Shown: positions 36,997 through 47,978, counted from the stretch's first letter. The stretch: 64,000 nucleotides of DNA from an uncultured Ectothiorhodospiraceae bacterium (GCA_947260005.1 CAMYOL010000065.1:44219-108218), one strand, 5' to 3'. The notes: generated by a model from the sequence alone, not told the origin. Made by a program: numbers and translations.

Positions 36997-38295
36997 TCAG
37001 TTGTTTGAGTTTTCGCGTGCGACAGCGCGATAGCCTATGTCCTTGCGATAAAATGCGCCATCCCATGAAATGTTATTGATGTATTCATAGGCTTTTTGTT
37101 GCGCATTACCAACACTATCAGCAAGTGCGGTGACACATAATACTCGACCGCCACTGGTTACTATTGTGTCGTCTTTATTTGCTGTGCCGGCATGAAAAAC
37201 TTTTACGTCACTTAGGCCAGTATCTGAATTTGCTATTCCGTTAATTACGAGCCCTTTTTTATAGTCACCTGGATAGCCGCCCGCAGCCATAACCACACCT
37301 AATGCGGCCTGGGACGTCCACTTCGTGGTAACTTGATCCAGTTTTTGATCAATCGCGGCATTACAAAGTTCGATCAGATCGGATTGCAGGCGCATCATGA
37401 TCGGCTGCGTTTCCGGATCACCGAAACGCACGTTGTATTCGATCACCTTGGGCGATCCATCAGACATGATCATCAGGCCGGCATATAAAAAGCCGGTGTA
37501 AGGATGTCCTTCATCGGCCATACCCTTTACGGTTGGTTCAATGACTTCAGACATGATGCGTTGATGGATTTCTTCGGTCACCACGGGGGCAGGGGAATAG
37601 GCCCCCATGCCACCAGTATTGGGTCCAGTGTCATCTTCACCCACGCGTTTATGATCCTGGCTGGTGGCCATTGGTTGAATGTGTTTGCCATCGACTAAAC
37701 AAATAAAGCTGGCCTCTTCTCCATCTAAAAACTCTTCGATAACGACACGATGGCCTGCATCACCAAAGGCATTGCCAGCTAACATGTCTTTAACTGCCGT
37801 GATGGCTTCGTCTTCTGTCATGGCGACGATAACGCCTTTACCGGCAGCAAGACCATCGGCCTTAATCACGATCGGTGCGCCTTGTTTTTTTATATAGGCA
37901 ATGGCAGGTTCGATTTCAGTAAAGTTCTGGTAAGCCCCGGTTGGTATGTTATGTCTGGCCAGGAAGTCTTTAGTGAAAGCCTTTGAACCTTCTAGTTGAG
38001 AAGCCCCTTTGCTCGGACCAAAGGCGCGTAAGCCCTGGGCAGTAAATTGATCGACGATACCGGCGACTAAAGGGGCTTCCGGGCCAACAATCGTTAAATC
38101 TATCAGAGTCTCTTTGGCAAAGTGAATCAAGGCAGGAATATCTTCAGCACCAATAGAGACATTTTCGATTTTATCTTCTTGTGCGGTTCCGGCATTACCT
38201 GGTGCAACATAGACCTTGGTTGCAAGTGGAGATTGTGCCGCTTTCCAGGCCAGGGCATGTTCACGTCCGCCGCTGCCAATGATGAGTATGTTCAT
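36997..38295 (-). CDS. purD: Phosphoribosylamine-glycine ligase PurD
   Basis: PurD makes GAR from phosphoribosylamine, glycine and ATP in purine synthesis. N-terminal [20 protein letters not shown], the ATP-grasp motifs [18 protein letters not shown] and the region [15 protein letters not shown] are present. [17 protein letters not shown] carries metal ligands. At 432 aa it is full length. purH is on the same strand further right, separated by two envelope genes. Confidence 0.97.
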   Translation of the reverse strand: MNILIIGSGGREHALAWKAAQSPLATKVYVAPGNAGTAQEDKIENVSIGAEDIPALIHFAKETLIDLTIVGPEAPLVAGIVDQFTAQGLRAFGPSKGASQLEGSKAFTKDFLARHNIPTGAYQNFTEIEPAIAYIKKQGAPIVIKADGLAAGKGVIVAMTEDEAITAVKDMLAGNAFGDAGHRVVIEEFLDGEEASFICLVDGKHIQPMATSQDHKRVGEDDTGPNTGGMGAYSPAPVVTEEIHQRIMSEVIEPTVKGMADEGHPYTGFLYAGLMIMSDGSPKVIEYNVRFGDPETQPIMMRLQSDLIELCNAAIDQKLDQVTTKWTSQAALGVVMAAGGYPGDYKKGLVINGIANSDTGLSDVKVFHAGTANKDDTIVTSGGRVLCVTALADSVGNAQQKAYEYINNISWDGAFYRKDIGYRAVARENSNN

Positions 38296-38344
38296 AGTTT
38301 ATTTTCCAATTGATTAAATGAGCAACGTATTGGGATGATCTATT

Positions 38345-40396
38345 TTATTTTCCAGATGAGCTATTACTAAGTTGTGAATTCGATTCATACTCAGATTTAT
38401 TATGATGTAGCAGATATTTAGTTGATTCAAATAGTCCAAATGTCAGATCGCGCATTTTATCTGCGATGGCCGGATGTTGATCAATAACATTTTTGAGACT
38501 GTCAATAGCATGAATATCAGTAAGTATGGGATTGGTTCCATCCTCAAAAATTCTAAAATAAAAATCATTACTTATCAAACCCAGGGTAGAATTATTGCTA
38601 TGGCCAATAGTAAACACATAACGATGGTTATCAAATTCAGGATCGAAAAGATTACGACCTAATGTGGTATTGGTGTAAGGTACACCAGCCAGGCCAGCCA
38701 AAGTGGGTAATAAATCAAGCTCACTGGCCACCTTTTTTATTCTGCTCGTCTCCAGCAATTTAGGGGCATAAAAAATTAATGGGGTATGCAAGCCGGTTAA
38801 GCCAGTGTGTGTCATATAATGGGGACTGTGTTCACCAGGGTAGCCTGGGATACCATGATCACCATAAAAAACAAAAATGGTATTTTCAAAATAGGCTTCT
38901 TTACTTGCTTCTTTAATAAAATGTCCAACACTGTGATCCAGGAAGCGGAAGGCATTAAATTCATCGACACTGATAAAACCATTTTTCTTTAGTGTTTTGA
39001 TGTCTTCTTGTCGTCGACTGAATCCATAGCTTTCTTCAGGAATGTGATAGGGTCGATGGTTACCGGATGTTTGAATAATGGCAAAAAAAGGTTTAGTTTG
39101 TTTGCGCAATACCCAGTTAGATTCAATAAACAGACTGGCGTCATCAATCCCCCACACATCCATGCGCGGTAAAGTATAGCTGCCTTCTTCATATAAATTT
39201 AGATTACGGATATTATGTTGTAATACACCCCGGACATTTCCCCAATTCGCGCTACCACCAATAAAGTAAAATTTTTCATGATCTTTGAAACTATTAATAA
39301 TCGTTTTTTGATCGACAACCAGCGGGTTACGTGATGAAGTTTTATTAACTTCAATATCAGGTAGACCGGTAACCGCAGCAAAAACAGAACGTGCTGTGCC
39401 TGTATGAGGCGTGAAGAAATTTCGAAATGAAATACTGTTTTTTTCGAGCTCATCGAAATACGGGGTTGGATTTAATTTATTACCAAAGGCCCCTGTCTTG
39501 TAGGCAGAAAAAGATTCAAGAAAAACCATAACGATATTAGGCGGATTTTCAAAAGTAGTTTGTGCAGGGTAATGGCGGGTAAAATTTAAATTTTTCTTAT
39601 CTGGATTTTTTACTCCAAGGTATTCACTGATTAACGGGTAATAACTTTGGGTTTTTTCAATATCATAGTCAATCTCTTTATTTTTTAGAGTATTAAAGAA
39701 ATATAATACTGGGTTTGATGCGACAGACGAGGCATAGGCATGAGGGCTGAAAAAGGCATCACTCCAGCGCAATGGGTAATAAGAAAACTTACCAAAGATT
39801 GCAAAAATAAATATGAAAAAACTAAGTGGTGCAATCCAGAGCTTATGACGTTTTTTAATTGATATCGCCGGTTGTTTGCTGAAGTAGTGGATCAGGTAAT
39901 TAATAACAAAAGCGTCAATAGCAATTAAGATAATGATGGCCAGAGTCCAGGGTACTACTGAATAAGATTGCCAGACCATCTGGGTCGAGGTTGAAAAATT
40001 GGATAAAAAACGTAACACTGTGGCATCAACACGTTTATTCAAATAAGCATAATGCCCGAAGTCGAGCAAATAGATCATCAACACACCACTTGCTGCCAGA
40101 ACCAGATAGGTTAACCAGAAATGATGGGTGTATTTATTGGTAAACGGGCTAAACCATTTTATCCAGCCTAACAGGAATAAGGGTAATAGCACGTAGAGTG
40201 TTAATCTAAGATCGAATTTAGTACCAAGATAAAAGGCATACAGCAGATCGTTACTGGGCACGGGATCAGCCGGATTATGAAAGATAAGCCAAAAGGCTAA
40301 TCGCATCGCAAACAGTATGACTAGAGTCAGTATTGTTACGGCGATGATTAATTTGAATAAGCGTGGAATGGAATCTGTAATAGTTTCAAGTTTCAC
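38345..40396 (-). CDS. LtaS-like sulfatase-fold membrane enzyme (phosphoglycerol transferase-like)
   Basis: The 683-aa protein has five N-terminal TM segments (about 15-200), for example FMRL-like ILFAMRLAFWLIF and WIKWFSPF loops. The extracytoplasmic alkaline-phosphatase-fold domain begins at about 280. It carries IVMVFLESFSAYKTGAFGNK, the nucleophile Thr in PHTGTARSVFAAVTG, and the metal loop FVFYGDHGIPGYPGEHSPHY. LtaS/OpgB-type enzymes move phosphoglycerol or phosphoethanolamine to sugars or lipids. The substrate here is unknown. It lies divergently from the phosphatase-like gene at 40516. Confidence 0.88.
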   Translation of the reverse strand: MKLETITDSIPRLFKLIIAVTILTLVILFAMRLAFWLIFHNPADPVPSNDLLYAFYLGTKFDLRLTLYVLLPLFLLGWIKWFSPFTNKYTHHFWLTYLVLAASGVLMIYLLDFGHYAYLNKRVDATVLRFLSNFSTSTQMVWQSYSVVPWTLAIIILIAIDAFVINYLIHYFSKQPAISIKKRHKLWIAPLSFFIFIFAIFGKFSYYPLRWSDAFFSPHAYASSVASNPVLYFFNTLKNKEIDYDIEKTQSYYPLISEYLGVKNPDKKNLNFTRHYPAQTTFENPPNIVMVFLESFSAYKTGAFGNKLNPTPYFDELEKNSISFRNFFTPHTGTARSVFAAVTGLPDIEVNKTSSRNPLVVDQKTIINSFKDHEKFYFIGGSANWGNVRGVLQHNIRNLNLYEEGSYTLPRMDVWGIDDASLFIESNWVLRKQTKPFFAIIQTSGNHRPYHIPEESYGFSRRQEDIKTLKKNGFISVDEFNAFRFLDHSVGHFIKEASKEAYFENTIFVFYGDHGIPGYPGEHSPHYMTHTGLTGLHTPLIFYAPKLLETSRIKKVASELDLLPTLAGLAGVPYTNTTLGRNLFDPEFDNHRYVFTIGHSNNSTLGLISNDFYFRIFEDGTNPILTDIHAIDSLKNVIDQHPAIADKMRDLTFGLFESTKYLLHHNKSEYESNSQLSNSSSGK

Positions 40397-40515
40397 TGAG
40401 CAAGGTCTTCAGGTAAGGGTTTTGTTGCCGGCTTAATGACCGTTAAATGTAATCAAATTAAATCTTGTTTAAATCTTAAGACCACACATACTATATATTT
40501 GGAGTATGATTATAC

Positions 40516-41880
40516 ATGCTCCTTATTATCGAGGGTATGATCATCGCTAAATTATTATTAAAAATCCGAAAATATTTTACCGTATTCGTTATCGTGTTAG
40601 GCATACTGGCGGTAGTCTGGTTTACACATGTATATTGGGTGAGTCGTGTTAATGGATACCATCCAGTTTACCTTCAATTGGGTGGACCCGAGCAAATGAC
40701 CTTACGTTGGGGATCCGTGGATTCAACAAAAGATACCGTTTATTATGGATTATCTCCCGCACATTTAAGCAATCAGGTTGTCGAAGAACACGCATCGACA
40801 AATCATCGGGTCACTCTATCCAATTTGCAGCCGGAGACTCGTTATTACTATCGAATTAAACACAAGGGCCAGTGGCGCCAGCCCACGGCTGAATGGTTTG
40901 TCACGACATCTAAGGCTGGCCAGAACAGGGATACACGAATATGGTTGCTCGGTGATCCTGGAAAGTCTGCGAAAAAGATACCAGTACGCGAGGCCGCACT
41001 TACATGGTTAGAACACAATCCACGCGAAAATAGGGCGGCAATGGATTTGATTCTGACCACAGGGGATCAGGCGTATCCAAATGCGACTTACCAGGAATAT
41101 GTACGGGAATTTCTAACACCATATCAAAAGATATTTAAAAATGTACCTGTGTGGCCCGTGTTTGGCAATCACGACGCAAGACGCTGGACGTTTTATCAAT
41201 TGTTTGATCGTCTCGAACAGGGAGAGTTTGGAGGGCTGGCTTCCACAACGCCTGGTTATTTTTCAATTGATTACGCTCAAAGTCATATTGTACTGCTTGA
41301 TTCACACGATGAAGATCTATCCGCTGGGAGTGATATGTTAACCTGGCTTGAAAAGGATTTAAGCCAGTCAAAACAAAAGTGGAATATTGTTTTATTTCAT
41401 CATCCACCTTATACACGAGGAACTTACGATTCTGATCGAGTAAAATTTCGTAAGAATCGTATGACCCGGGTTAGACAAAATGTATTACCTGTTTTAGATA
41501 AGATGGGTGCAGATCTGGTGATTGCCGGACATAGCCATGTATATGAACGCTCGCATTTGATACAAAATCATTATGGGTTATCAACGACATTTGATGAAGC
41601 CTCGATGATAAAGGATCATGGTAAACGTATTGATGATCAAACCGTTTATCGAAAATCGGACCGGCTGGGCGGTACCATGTATATGGTGCTGGGTTCGTCA
41701 GGGGAGGGCAATCAGGGTCGCTTTGATCACCCTGCCTTGCCGATAGCCTCGGCAAAGGCGGGTTCGGTGATTATCGATATTGATAATCAGTTTTTACGTT
41801 CGCGTTATATTACAGAGGATGGAAAAATATTTGATCAATTTACCATTCGCAAACCTGACAAAATAGCTGCAGAACAATAG
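40516..41880 (+). CDS. Purple acid phosphatase-like metallophosphoesterase
   Basis: The 454-aa protein has one N-terminal membrane anchor (YFTVFVIVLGILAVVWFTHV), a fibronectin-III-like N-domain (about 50-135; MTLRWGSVDSTKDTVYYGLS) and a metallophosphoesterase domain. Metal-binding motifs are WLLGDPGKS, TTGDQAYPN, VFGNHDARR, FHHPPYTRG and IAGHSHVYERS, in the plant-type PAP layout. ATG 40516 has GGAG about 12 bases upstream; ATG 40552 (MIIAKLLLKI) is also possible. It faces outward from the LtaS-like gene, so the two could act on related envelope phosphate esters (inference). Confidence 0.88.
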   Translation: MLLIIEGMIIAKLLLKIRKYFTVFVIVLGILAVVWFTHVYWVSRVNGYHPVYLQLGGPEQMTLRWGSVDSTKDTVYYGLSPAHLSNQVVEEHASTNHRVTLSNLQPETRYYYRIKHKGQWRQPTAEWFVTTSKAGQNRDTRIWLLGDPGKSAKKIPVREAALTWLEHNPRENRAAMDLILTTGDQAYPNATYQEYVREFLTPYQKIFKNVPVWPVFGNHDARRWTFYQLFDRLEQGEFGGLASTTPGYFSIDYAQSHIVLLDSHDEDLSAGSDMLTWLEKDLSQSKQKWNIVLFHHPPYTRGTYDSDRVKFRKNRMTRVRQNVLPVLDKMGADLVIAGHSHVYERSHLIQNHYGLSTTFDEASMIKDHGKRIDDQTVYRKSDRLGGTMYMVLGSSGEGNQGRFDHPALPIASAKAGSVIIDIDNQFLRSRYITEDGKIFDQFTIRKPDKIAAEQ

Positions 41881-41923
41881 TCGACGGCATTTGTTATTTT
41901 AAGTTCCCTATATCAGGGTCGAA

Positions 41924-43489
41924 TTAGTGACGAAAGTGGCGCATACCGGTAAAGATCATAGCCATACCGTGTTCATTCGCGGCAGCGATAACCTCATCAT
42001 CACGCATGGAGCCACCTGGTTCGATAACGGCAGTAATTCCTGCTTGTGCGGCTTGATCGATTCCATCACGAAATGGGAAGAAAGCATCTGAGGCCATAAC
42101 TGCACCTTTGACTTCCAGCTTGGCATGCTCGGCTTTGATAGCTGCAATACGAGCAGAGTTTACCCGACTCATTTGTCCTGCCCCCACGCCGATGGTCATA
42201 TTGTTTTTGCCATAAACAATCGCATTCGATTTAACAAACTTGCTGACCTTCCAGCTAAACAATAAGTCTTGCATTTCCTGTTCTGTGGGTTCGCGTTCGG
42301 TGACCACTTTTAGTTCGTTATAAAGTTCAAGATCGGCTCCCTGTACTAACAAGCCACCATTGACGCGTTTAAAATCTAATCTTGTTGTGGTATCAACTGA
42401 CCATTGTCCACATTCCAATAAGCGTACGTTTTTCTTTTCACTGACCACCTCGATCGCGGCTTCACTGATCTTGGGTGCAATAATGACCTCAACAAATTGT
42501 CGTTCGACAATGGCTTCGGCCGTCTTAGCATCGAGCTTATGGTTGAAAGCTATAATACCGCCAAAGGCTGATTCTGGATCAGTTTGGTAGGCTCGATCAT
42601 AGGCTTCTAATAAATTATCCCCGGTGGCAACACCACAAGGATTGGCATGTTTCACGATCACACAACATGGATGATCACTAAATTGTTTTACACATTCCAA
42701 AGCGGCATCGGTGTCACCAATATTGTTGTATGAAAGTTCTTTGCCTTGTAATTGTTTTGCTGTCGCCACGCTGGCTTCTAGTTGGTCAGCTTCGGTATAA
42801 AAAGCGGCCTGTTGATGAGGATTCTCACCATAACGCATGACCTGAGCTTTGTTGAATTGTAGATTGATGGTGCGTGAAAAGCCTTGCTTTTCACCATGGT
42901 GGTTAATCGCCCCAAAATAATTGGCAATTGCGCCATCATATTGGGCAGTGTGTTCGAATACCTTAACTGCAAGATCATATCGGGTGGCATCATCAACCGC
43001 GCCATTGTTCTTTTTCATTGAATCGATAATAGTGTCGTAGTCACTCGCATTAACGACAACGGCCACATCCCGGTTATTTTTTGCTGCTGCACGCAGCATG
43101 GTTGGCCCACCGATATCAATATTTTCTATTGCAGTGGTCAGATCACAATCGGGGTCGGCCACGGCCTGTTGAAATGGATATAAATTTACAATAACCAGAT
43201 CGATTGGGGGAATATTATGCTTTTGCATAACAGCATCATCTTTTCCCCGTCTGGCCAGTAGTCCACCATGTATTTTAGGATGCAAAGTTTTTACCCGTCC
43301 ATCCATCATTTCCGGGAAGCCGGTGTAGTCTGATACTTCGGTAACCGGAATACCTTGCTCACTCAGCAGCTTTGCTGTGCCACCTGTGGACAGGATCTCA
43401 ATCGAATATTCTTCGTGTAAATGTTTTGCGAATTCAATAATACCGGTCTTATCAGAGACACTGATAAGTGCGCGCTGGATCTGATTCAT
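41924..43489 (-). CDS. purH: Bifunctional AICAR formyltransferase/IMP cyclohydrolase PurH
   Basis: PurH does the last two steps of IMP synthesis. The N-terminal cyclohydrolase begins [20 protein letters not shown]. The C-terminal transformylase has the KHANPCG motif and [20 protein letters not shown]. The 521-aa length is normal. It follows fis on the same strand, the common fis-purH order. Confidence 0.97.
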   Translation of the reverse strand: MNQIQRALISVSDKTGIIEFAKHLHEEYSIEILSTGGTAKLLSEQGIPVTEVSDYTGFPEMMDGRVKTLHPKIHGGLLARRGKDDAVMQKHNIPPIDLVIVNLYPFQQAVADPDCDLTTAIENIDIGGPTMLRAAAKNNRDVAVVVNASDYDTIIDSMKKNNGAVDDATRYDLAVKVFEHTAQYDGAIANYFGAINHHGEKQGFSRTINLQFNKAQVMRYGENPHQQAAFYTEADQLEASVATAKQLQGKELSYNNIGDTDAALECVKQFSDHPCCVIVKHANPCGVATGDNLLEAYDRAYQTDPESAFGGIIAFNHKLDAKTAEAIVERQFVEVIIAPKISEAAIEVVSEKKNVRLLECGQWSVDTTTRLDFKRVNGGLLVQGADLELYNELKVVTEREPTEQEMQDLLFSWKVSKFVKSNAIVYGKNNMTIGVGAGQMSRVNSARIAAIKAEHAKLEVKGAVMASDAFFPFRDGIDQAAQAGITAVIEPGGSMRDDEVIAAANEHGMAMIFTGMRHFRH

Positions 43490-43549
43490 AGTGTGATCCT
43501 AACTTTCGTTGTAGGTTTTTGCCGATCTATTTTCTGGGGGTAAAACGTT

Positions 43550-43590
43550 ATGAAGCCTGGTAGGCGTAATATAGCCAGGCCAGGCTTCAT
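43550..43590 (-). terminator. Hairpin between fis and purH
   Basis: Perfect 11-bp arms ATGAAGCCTGG (43550-43560) and CCAGGCTTCAT (43580-43590) enclose a 19-base loop. It begins 17 bases after the fis stop. The following sequence AACGTTTTACC has only four T, so termination may be partial, or the hairpin may stabilise the fis mRNA. Confidence 0.55.
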
Positions 43591-43606
43591 GACTGGATGT
43601 TATTGC

Positions 43607-43900
43607 TTACTGATGTAAGCCGTACATTTTTAGTTTTTTTCTTAAAGTACCGCGATTGATACCTAAAAGTTCAGCTGCCTTACTTTGATTTCCGCGGACA
43701 TAAGTCATTACTGTTTCCAATAATGGCGTTTCCACTTCCTGTAAGAACATTTGATAAAGTTGTCCCGTAGAATGCCCATCTAATTGCTTGAGATAAGCGT
43801 CCATCGTATCTTTAACGCTGTCGCGCAAAGTGTTTTGGGGACGGTTTGCTTGTTCCTGGCTTGGATCTTCCAGAGGCACTGCCAACACCGTATCCGTCAT
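43607..43900 (-). CDS. fis: DNA-binding protein Fis
   Basis: The 97-aa nucleoid protein bends DNA and activates rRNA and other promoters. The C-terminal HTH is almost canonical: MTYVRGNQSKAAELLGINRG followed by TLRKKLKMYGLHQ. Its start overlaps the dusB stop by 4 bases, the conserved dusB-fis operon. Confidence 0.97.
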   Translation of the reverse strand: MTDTVLAVPLEDPSQEQANRPQNTLRDSVKDTMDAYLKQLDGHSTGQLYQMFLQEVETPLLETVMTYVRGNQSKAAELLGINRGTLRKKLKMYGLHQ

Positions 43901-44886
43901 GCTGCTAACTCCTCCCTGGGGTTTATTAGGTTGTTAAAAAATTTATTGGTCATTTCTAATTGCTGCTCTATTGTTTCCACACGGTTAACCGCGTCTCTAA
44001 ATGCTGCTCCGTGCCGTTGGCCTTTGCTGTACCAACTTATATGTTTACGTGCAACGCGCACGCCAGTAAATTCACCGTAAAAATCATATAAATTGTTCAA
44101 ATGTCCAATCAGGATGTCTCGAATTTCACCTGGTTTGGGCTCGGCTAAATGCTCGCCTGTGGCCAGGTAATGTAGTATCTCACGAAAAATCCAGGGTCGT
44201 CCCTGTGCCGCACGTCCTATCATGAGCGCGTCAGCATCTGTGTACTCTAACACAAACTTTGCTTTTTCGGGGGTAGTAATATCGCCATTTGCTATCAATG
44301 GGATGTGAATATTTTGCTTGACTTCGGCAATGGTATCGTACTCGGCATCACCTCGATATTGGCAGGATCGAGTGCGACCATGCATCGCCAGGGCCTGGAC
44401 GCCGGCCTGCTCAGCAATTTGAGCAATTCTGACCGCATTACGGTTTTCCTTATCCCAGCCGGTGCGAATCTTCAAGGTGACAGGAATATCCACGGCTTTA
44501 ACAACGGCACTGACAATTTCATCGACCAGCTTTTCATTTTGTAGCAATGCTGAACCTGCCATCACATTACATATCTTTTTTGCCGGGCAGCCCATATTGA
44601 TATCAATGATCTGAGCCCCCTGGTCAGCGTTATGTTTTGCCGCTTCGGCCATCATTTGCGGGTCAGCACCGGCAATCTGCACTGATTTAGGTTCGATTTC
44701 ACCGTCGTGATTGGCTCGGCGTTTGGTCTTTTCACTGCCCCATAGCAGTGAATTGGAAGAAACCATTTCTGAGATGGCCATTCCGGCCCCCAGATTTTTA
44801 CACAATTGGCGAAACGGTCGATCGGTCACACCAGCCATTGGGGCCAGGATCAGGTTATTGCTTAATGTGTAAGGGCCAATTTGCAT
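43897..44886 (-). CDS. dusB: tRNA-dihydrouridine synthase DusB
   Basis: DusB reduces uridine to dihydrouridine in tRNA using FMN and NADPH. The N-terminus LAPMAGVTDRPFRQLCKNLG, IDINMGCPAKKICNVMAGSA with the catalytic Cys, MHGRTRSCQYRGDAEYD and LMIGRAAQGRPWIF are present. At 329 aa it is full length. It is coupled to fis. Confidence 0.97.
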   Translation of the reverse strand: MQIGPYTLSNNLILAPMAGVTDRPFRQLCKNLGAGMAISEMVSSNSLLWGSEKTKRRANHDGEIEPKSVQIAGADPQMMAEAAKHNADQGAQIIDINMGCPAKKICNVMAGSALLQNEKLVDEIVSAVVKAVDIPVTLKIRTGWDKENRNAVRIAQIAEQAGVQALAMHGRTRSCQYRGDAEYDTIAEVKQNIHIPLIANGDITTPEKAKFVLEYTDADALMIGRAAQGRPWIFREILHYLATGEHLAEPKPGEIRDILIGHLNNLYDFYGEFTGVRVARKHISWYSKGQRHGAAFRDAVNRVETIEQQLEMTNKFFNNLINPREELAA

Positions 44887-45003
44887 GGTTATTAAATATG
44901 GGTATTAAAAATGAGAGCCGATCATACCTGTTCATCCCCAAGGGATAAAGGTTGAAATTTACCCATTTTGTGATCGAGTGCTGAATATAACCAATGTGAC
45001 CGT

Positions 45004-46998
45004 TTATAAGAAACTGAATTCAAAGTTGATCGCGTCATCACCAGGATCAAGCACGGCCAGGGTGACATGAACCGGGGTACCCGACTCCATTAGTAGGAAT
45101 TTATTGTATAAATCTTCCAGGTATTCTTCGGGGCTAAAATAGCGGGTGGCGACCACATGGCCGCTTAGATCTGACAATTTAATAGCAATGGTTGGATAGG
45201 GTTGATCAAAATGCGCCTTATTCTTAAACGCTGTGCTGATGAGCAAGGCATTTTTCTGACTGGGATGGCTACGGACATTTCGGTTGATTAATTCAATTTG
45301 AGTCACATCTTTTGAGCCGGAGTAGCGGCAAGGAAGACCTTCACAGAGGGTAGTTAGCACAGATGTGAGCGAAGGAAACTGGTTGGCGAGTTGGTAACTC
45401 CGAAATAAAACCATTTGGCCGAGTAGGCTGAGAACCAGAATAAAGATGCCTGCCCCCATTGCCAAAGTCACGCCAAAGTGACGCTCCGGCCGATCAAAAT
45501 GCGCAAATGAGCTGCGCAGCGCCTTGGGTAGCTCATCTTCAGCGGAGGGTAATTCATCATCGCGATCACGTCCGGAAGAGGTTTTAGGCCCTGGCACGGG
45601 GCTTGGTTCCGCGCTGCCAATAACAATGTCTTCAATTTCATCATTTTCGAAGTTATTTGGTGTGTCATTATTATGTGAGGTCGGGGTTTGTGCGAGGTTC
45701 TCAAGAGCATCGTCATTATCGAGACTAAATGAAGCGGCATCGGCTTTGCTAAATTCAATATTTTGTAACTCTTCTTCAAACTGGGTCAGCACCTCATTAG
45801 GTTCTTCAGGGCTGTCCTCCAGAAAATTGATGTCACCTAGCAATGAGTTTAAAGGTTCACTGTCATCGGTTTTCGCGTCGCGACCTGGTTGTTCTGTTGA
45901 TGATTCTTGATCATCGATAGACATGGCATCGCTGAGTAAGGCCTCAATATCCCGATTGAGTTTATCCGGATCCGATCCGGGTTCTTCCATTTGCTGTTGT
46001 GCGGCTGAGTAAAGGTCATCAATGCCCTCAATATCCGTGTTGGTTGCGGGTACCTCCATTGACTCTAAATCTTCGTATTGGCCCTTTTCTCGTTCGACAG
46101 GTTTCGGCTTTTCAACTTTTTCAGGTTCGAAGTCGAATGAATCGATTTGCTCATCCTCCCCCTTTGCAAACATTGGAGGGAGGTCACTTTCGGTATCTTC
46201 TTCTATGGTTAGGCTCGGAGAAGTCGGAGAAGATGGCGGGCCAGGCTCGGGTTTTGTCTCAAAATCAAATAAGGGGGCGGCTTTTTCTTCTGGTTCCGAC
46301 ATAGATACATGTTTTGGTTCATTGTCGAAATCTTTTGATGCTTCATTTGCAGGTTCATAGTGTTCTTGTTGGGCAAAGGCATCAATAAACGGATTTGCGG
46401 ACAGCGCATCATCTGATTTGGCAGAAGCAAATGTCACTGGGCGGTCATCATGCGGTTTGGGGACCTCCCTGGACTGCAGAGGGGAGGGTTTCTGAATGGC
46501 TTTTTTCAGAGTGGATTGTTCCAAAGATGATTGTGTCGCGGGAGACTGATCTCCAGTATTAAAATCGGGTGGCTGTTCAATTAATGGATCGGGAACCGGG
46601 TGAGCTGAGATCTTTTTTTCGGGATCATATTCAGTTTCGACAAACTTTATAAAGGATTCGGTAAAATTGGTATCTCCCGGAATGTCGATGGTGCCCATGT
46701 CGTCGAGGTTATTGTAGCGAGCATCCTTGCCAACCATGGATTCCATAAACGGGCTTTGATCGGGCACGTTTGAGCGATCGGGTGGGGAAGACAAATCAAT
46801 GTGTTGATGTTCATCTTCAGGAATGATGGGATTGCTTTTGAGTTCATTCGGATCTGCATCAGGCGTATTGTCATAGATATGAGAGGTGGCATCGAAGACC
46901 TCTTTACAGCTGCCACAGCGCACCTTGCCTTTGGCTGCTTTTAAGTGCGCTTCGGCAATTCGAAAACACGTTTGACAATGGGGACAACGGGTATACAT
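45004..46998 (-). CDS. MJ0042 zinc-ribbon / DUF3426 membrane protein
   Basis: The 664-aa protein begins with a zinc ribbon (MYTRCPHCQTCFRIAEAHLK, then the second CxxC in RCGSCKEVFDA). A long acidic, low-complexity region follows to about 500. One TM (FGVTLAMGAGIFILVLSLLG) leads to an exported DUF3426 domain at the end (FRSYQLANQFPSLTSVLTTL and onward). The disordered middle is much longer than in many homologues and changes fastest. The prmA-DUF3426-dusB-fis order is a standard gammaproteobacterial block; the function is unknown. Confidence 0.9.
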   Translation of the reverse strand: MYTRCPHCQTCFRIAEAHLKAAKGKVRCGSCKEVFDATSHIYDNTPDADPNELKSNPIIPEDEHQHIDLSSPPDRSNVPDQSPFMESMVGKDARYNNLDDMGTIDIPGDTNFTESFIKFVETEYDPEKKISAHPVPDPLIEQPPDFNTGDQSPATQSSLEQSTLKKAIQKPSPLQSREVPKPHDDRPVTFASAKSDDALSANPFIDAFAQQEHYEPANEASKDFDNEPKHVSMSEPEEKAAPLFDFETKPEPGPPSSPTSPSLTIEEDTESDLPPMFAKGEDEQIDSFDFEPEKVEKPKPVEREKGQYEDLESMEVPATNTDIEGIDDLYSAAQQQMEEPGSDPDKLNRDIEALLSDAMSIDDQESSTEQPGRDAKTDDSEPLNSLLGDINFLEDSPEEPNEVLTQFEEELQNIEFSKADAASFSLDNDDALENLAQTPTSHNNDTPNNFENDEIEDIVIGSAEPSPVPGPKTSSGRDRDDELPSAEDELPKALRSSFAHFDRPERHFGVTLAMGAGIFILVLSLLGQMVLFRSYQLANQFPSLTSVLTTLCEGLPCRYSGSKDVTQIELINRNVRSHPSQKNALLISTAFKNKAHFDQPYPTIAIKLSDLSGHVVATRYFSPEEYLEDLYNKFLLMESGTPVHVTLAVLDPGDDAINFEFSFL

Positions 46999-47019
46999 TG
47001 AACTCTTTGATTTCTCTAC

Positions 47020-47904
47020 TTAAATCTCATTATGTCGTTTACCGGATAACAAGATCCAATCTTCATTTTGCGCCGTTATCTTAATCGAGAACCAGGGTTG
47101 ATAGGCCTGCAACACCTGATCGGCCTGCTCGTGCAGTATACCAGAAAGGGCTATCTTACCATCTGGTTTTAGAATTTTCGAAAAATGCTCGGCAAGCTCG
47201 ATTAAGGGACCTGCTAATATATTAGCAATTAACGTATCGGCTTGCTGTGGCAGCGGCATATGAATTCCACCACAGTGTATTTGATCATTAACCTTGTTTT
47301 TGAGCGCATTATCGGCGGTTGCGGTCAGTGCCTGGGGGTCGTTATCGATAGCCTGGACCAGACTGGCCCCCAATTTGGCTGAGGCTATTGCCAAAATGCC
47401 TGAGCCACAGCCGTAATCGATTACTCGCTGCGCGGTTGGTGGGTGTTCAGATAGCCAGGTTAAGCACATCGCCGTGGTTGGGTGTGTACCGGTACCAAAG
47501 GCCAGACCAGGATCCAGTAGTATATTAATCGCGGTGGGATCGGGCGGGGAGTGATGAGAGGGTACAATCCAGAGGTTTTGGCCGAATTGCATCGGTTGGT
47601 AGCGGCTCATCCATTCTCGTACCCAGTCTTTATCTTCCAGTATTTCAGAGCGAGTCGCAGTGATTGCACCGCTAAATTGTTCAACAAGTTGCGCGCGAAT
47701 GGATTCGATGGATACCTGGGCATCGAAAAGCCCGGTGATTAACGTATTTGTCCAGATTGGCGTTTCGCCAGGCGGTGGTTCAAAAAGGGGTTGATCGGCT
47801 GCGTCCTGAAAGGTAACTGATAAACCCTCGTGCTCCATCAACCAGTCGGAAATGGGTTCAACGTGTTCTTGATCGGTTTGTACTTTAAGTTGTAACCAGG
47901 GCAT
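47020..47904 (-). CDS. prmA: Ribosomal protein L11 methyltransferase PrmA
   Basis: PrmA trimethylates L11 using SAM. An N-terminal substrate-recognition domain (MPWLQLKVQTDQEHVEPISD) is followed by LLDPGLAFGTGTHPTTAMCL, the SAM motif VIDYGCGSGILAIASAKLGA and TLIANILAGPLIELA with the NxxL/I active loop. The 294-aa length is normal. It lies 21 bases before the DUF3426 gene. Confidence 0.97.
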   Translation of the reverse strand: MPWLQLKVQTDQEHVEPISDWLMEHEGLSVTFQDAADQPLFEPPPGETPIWTNTLITGLFDAQVSIESIRAQLVEQFSGAITATRSEILEDKDWVREWMSRYQPMQFGQNLWIVPSHHSPPDPTAINILLDPGLAFGTGTHPTTAMCLTWLSEHPPTAQRVIDYGCGSGILAIASAKLGASLVQAIDNDPQALTATADNALKNKVNDQIHCGGIHMPLPQQADTLIANILAGPLIELAEHFSKILKPDGKIALSGILHEQADQVLQAYQPWFSIKITAQNEDWILLSGKRHNEI

Positions 47905-47978
47905 GTCGGTTTATTCACGGCAATGTCGTTAAACCCATCATACACTGCATAAGCCGATATTTTTTATATATTTTTTGT

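Noticed and set aside
38296..38344. Purine riboswitch near purD
   Set aside because: The gaps upstream of purD and purH are too short or lack the conserved three-way junction pattern.
45524..46360. Several long plus-strand frames opposite the DUF3426 gene
   Set aside because: They mirror the acidic low-complexity region of the real gene and give Ser-rich nonsense proteins.
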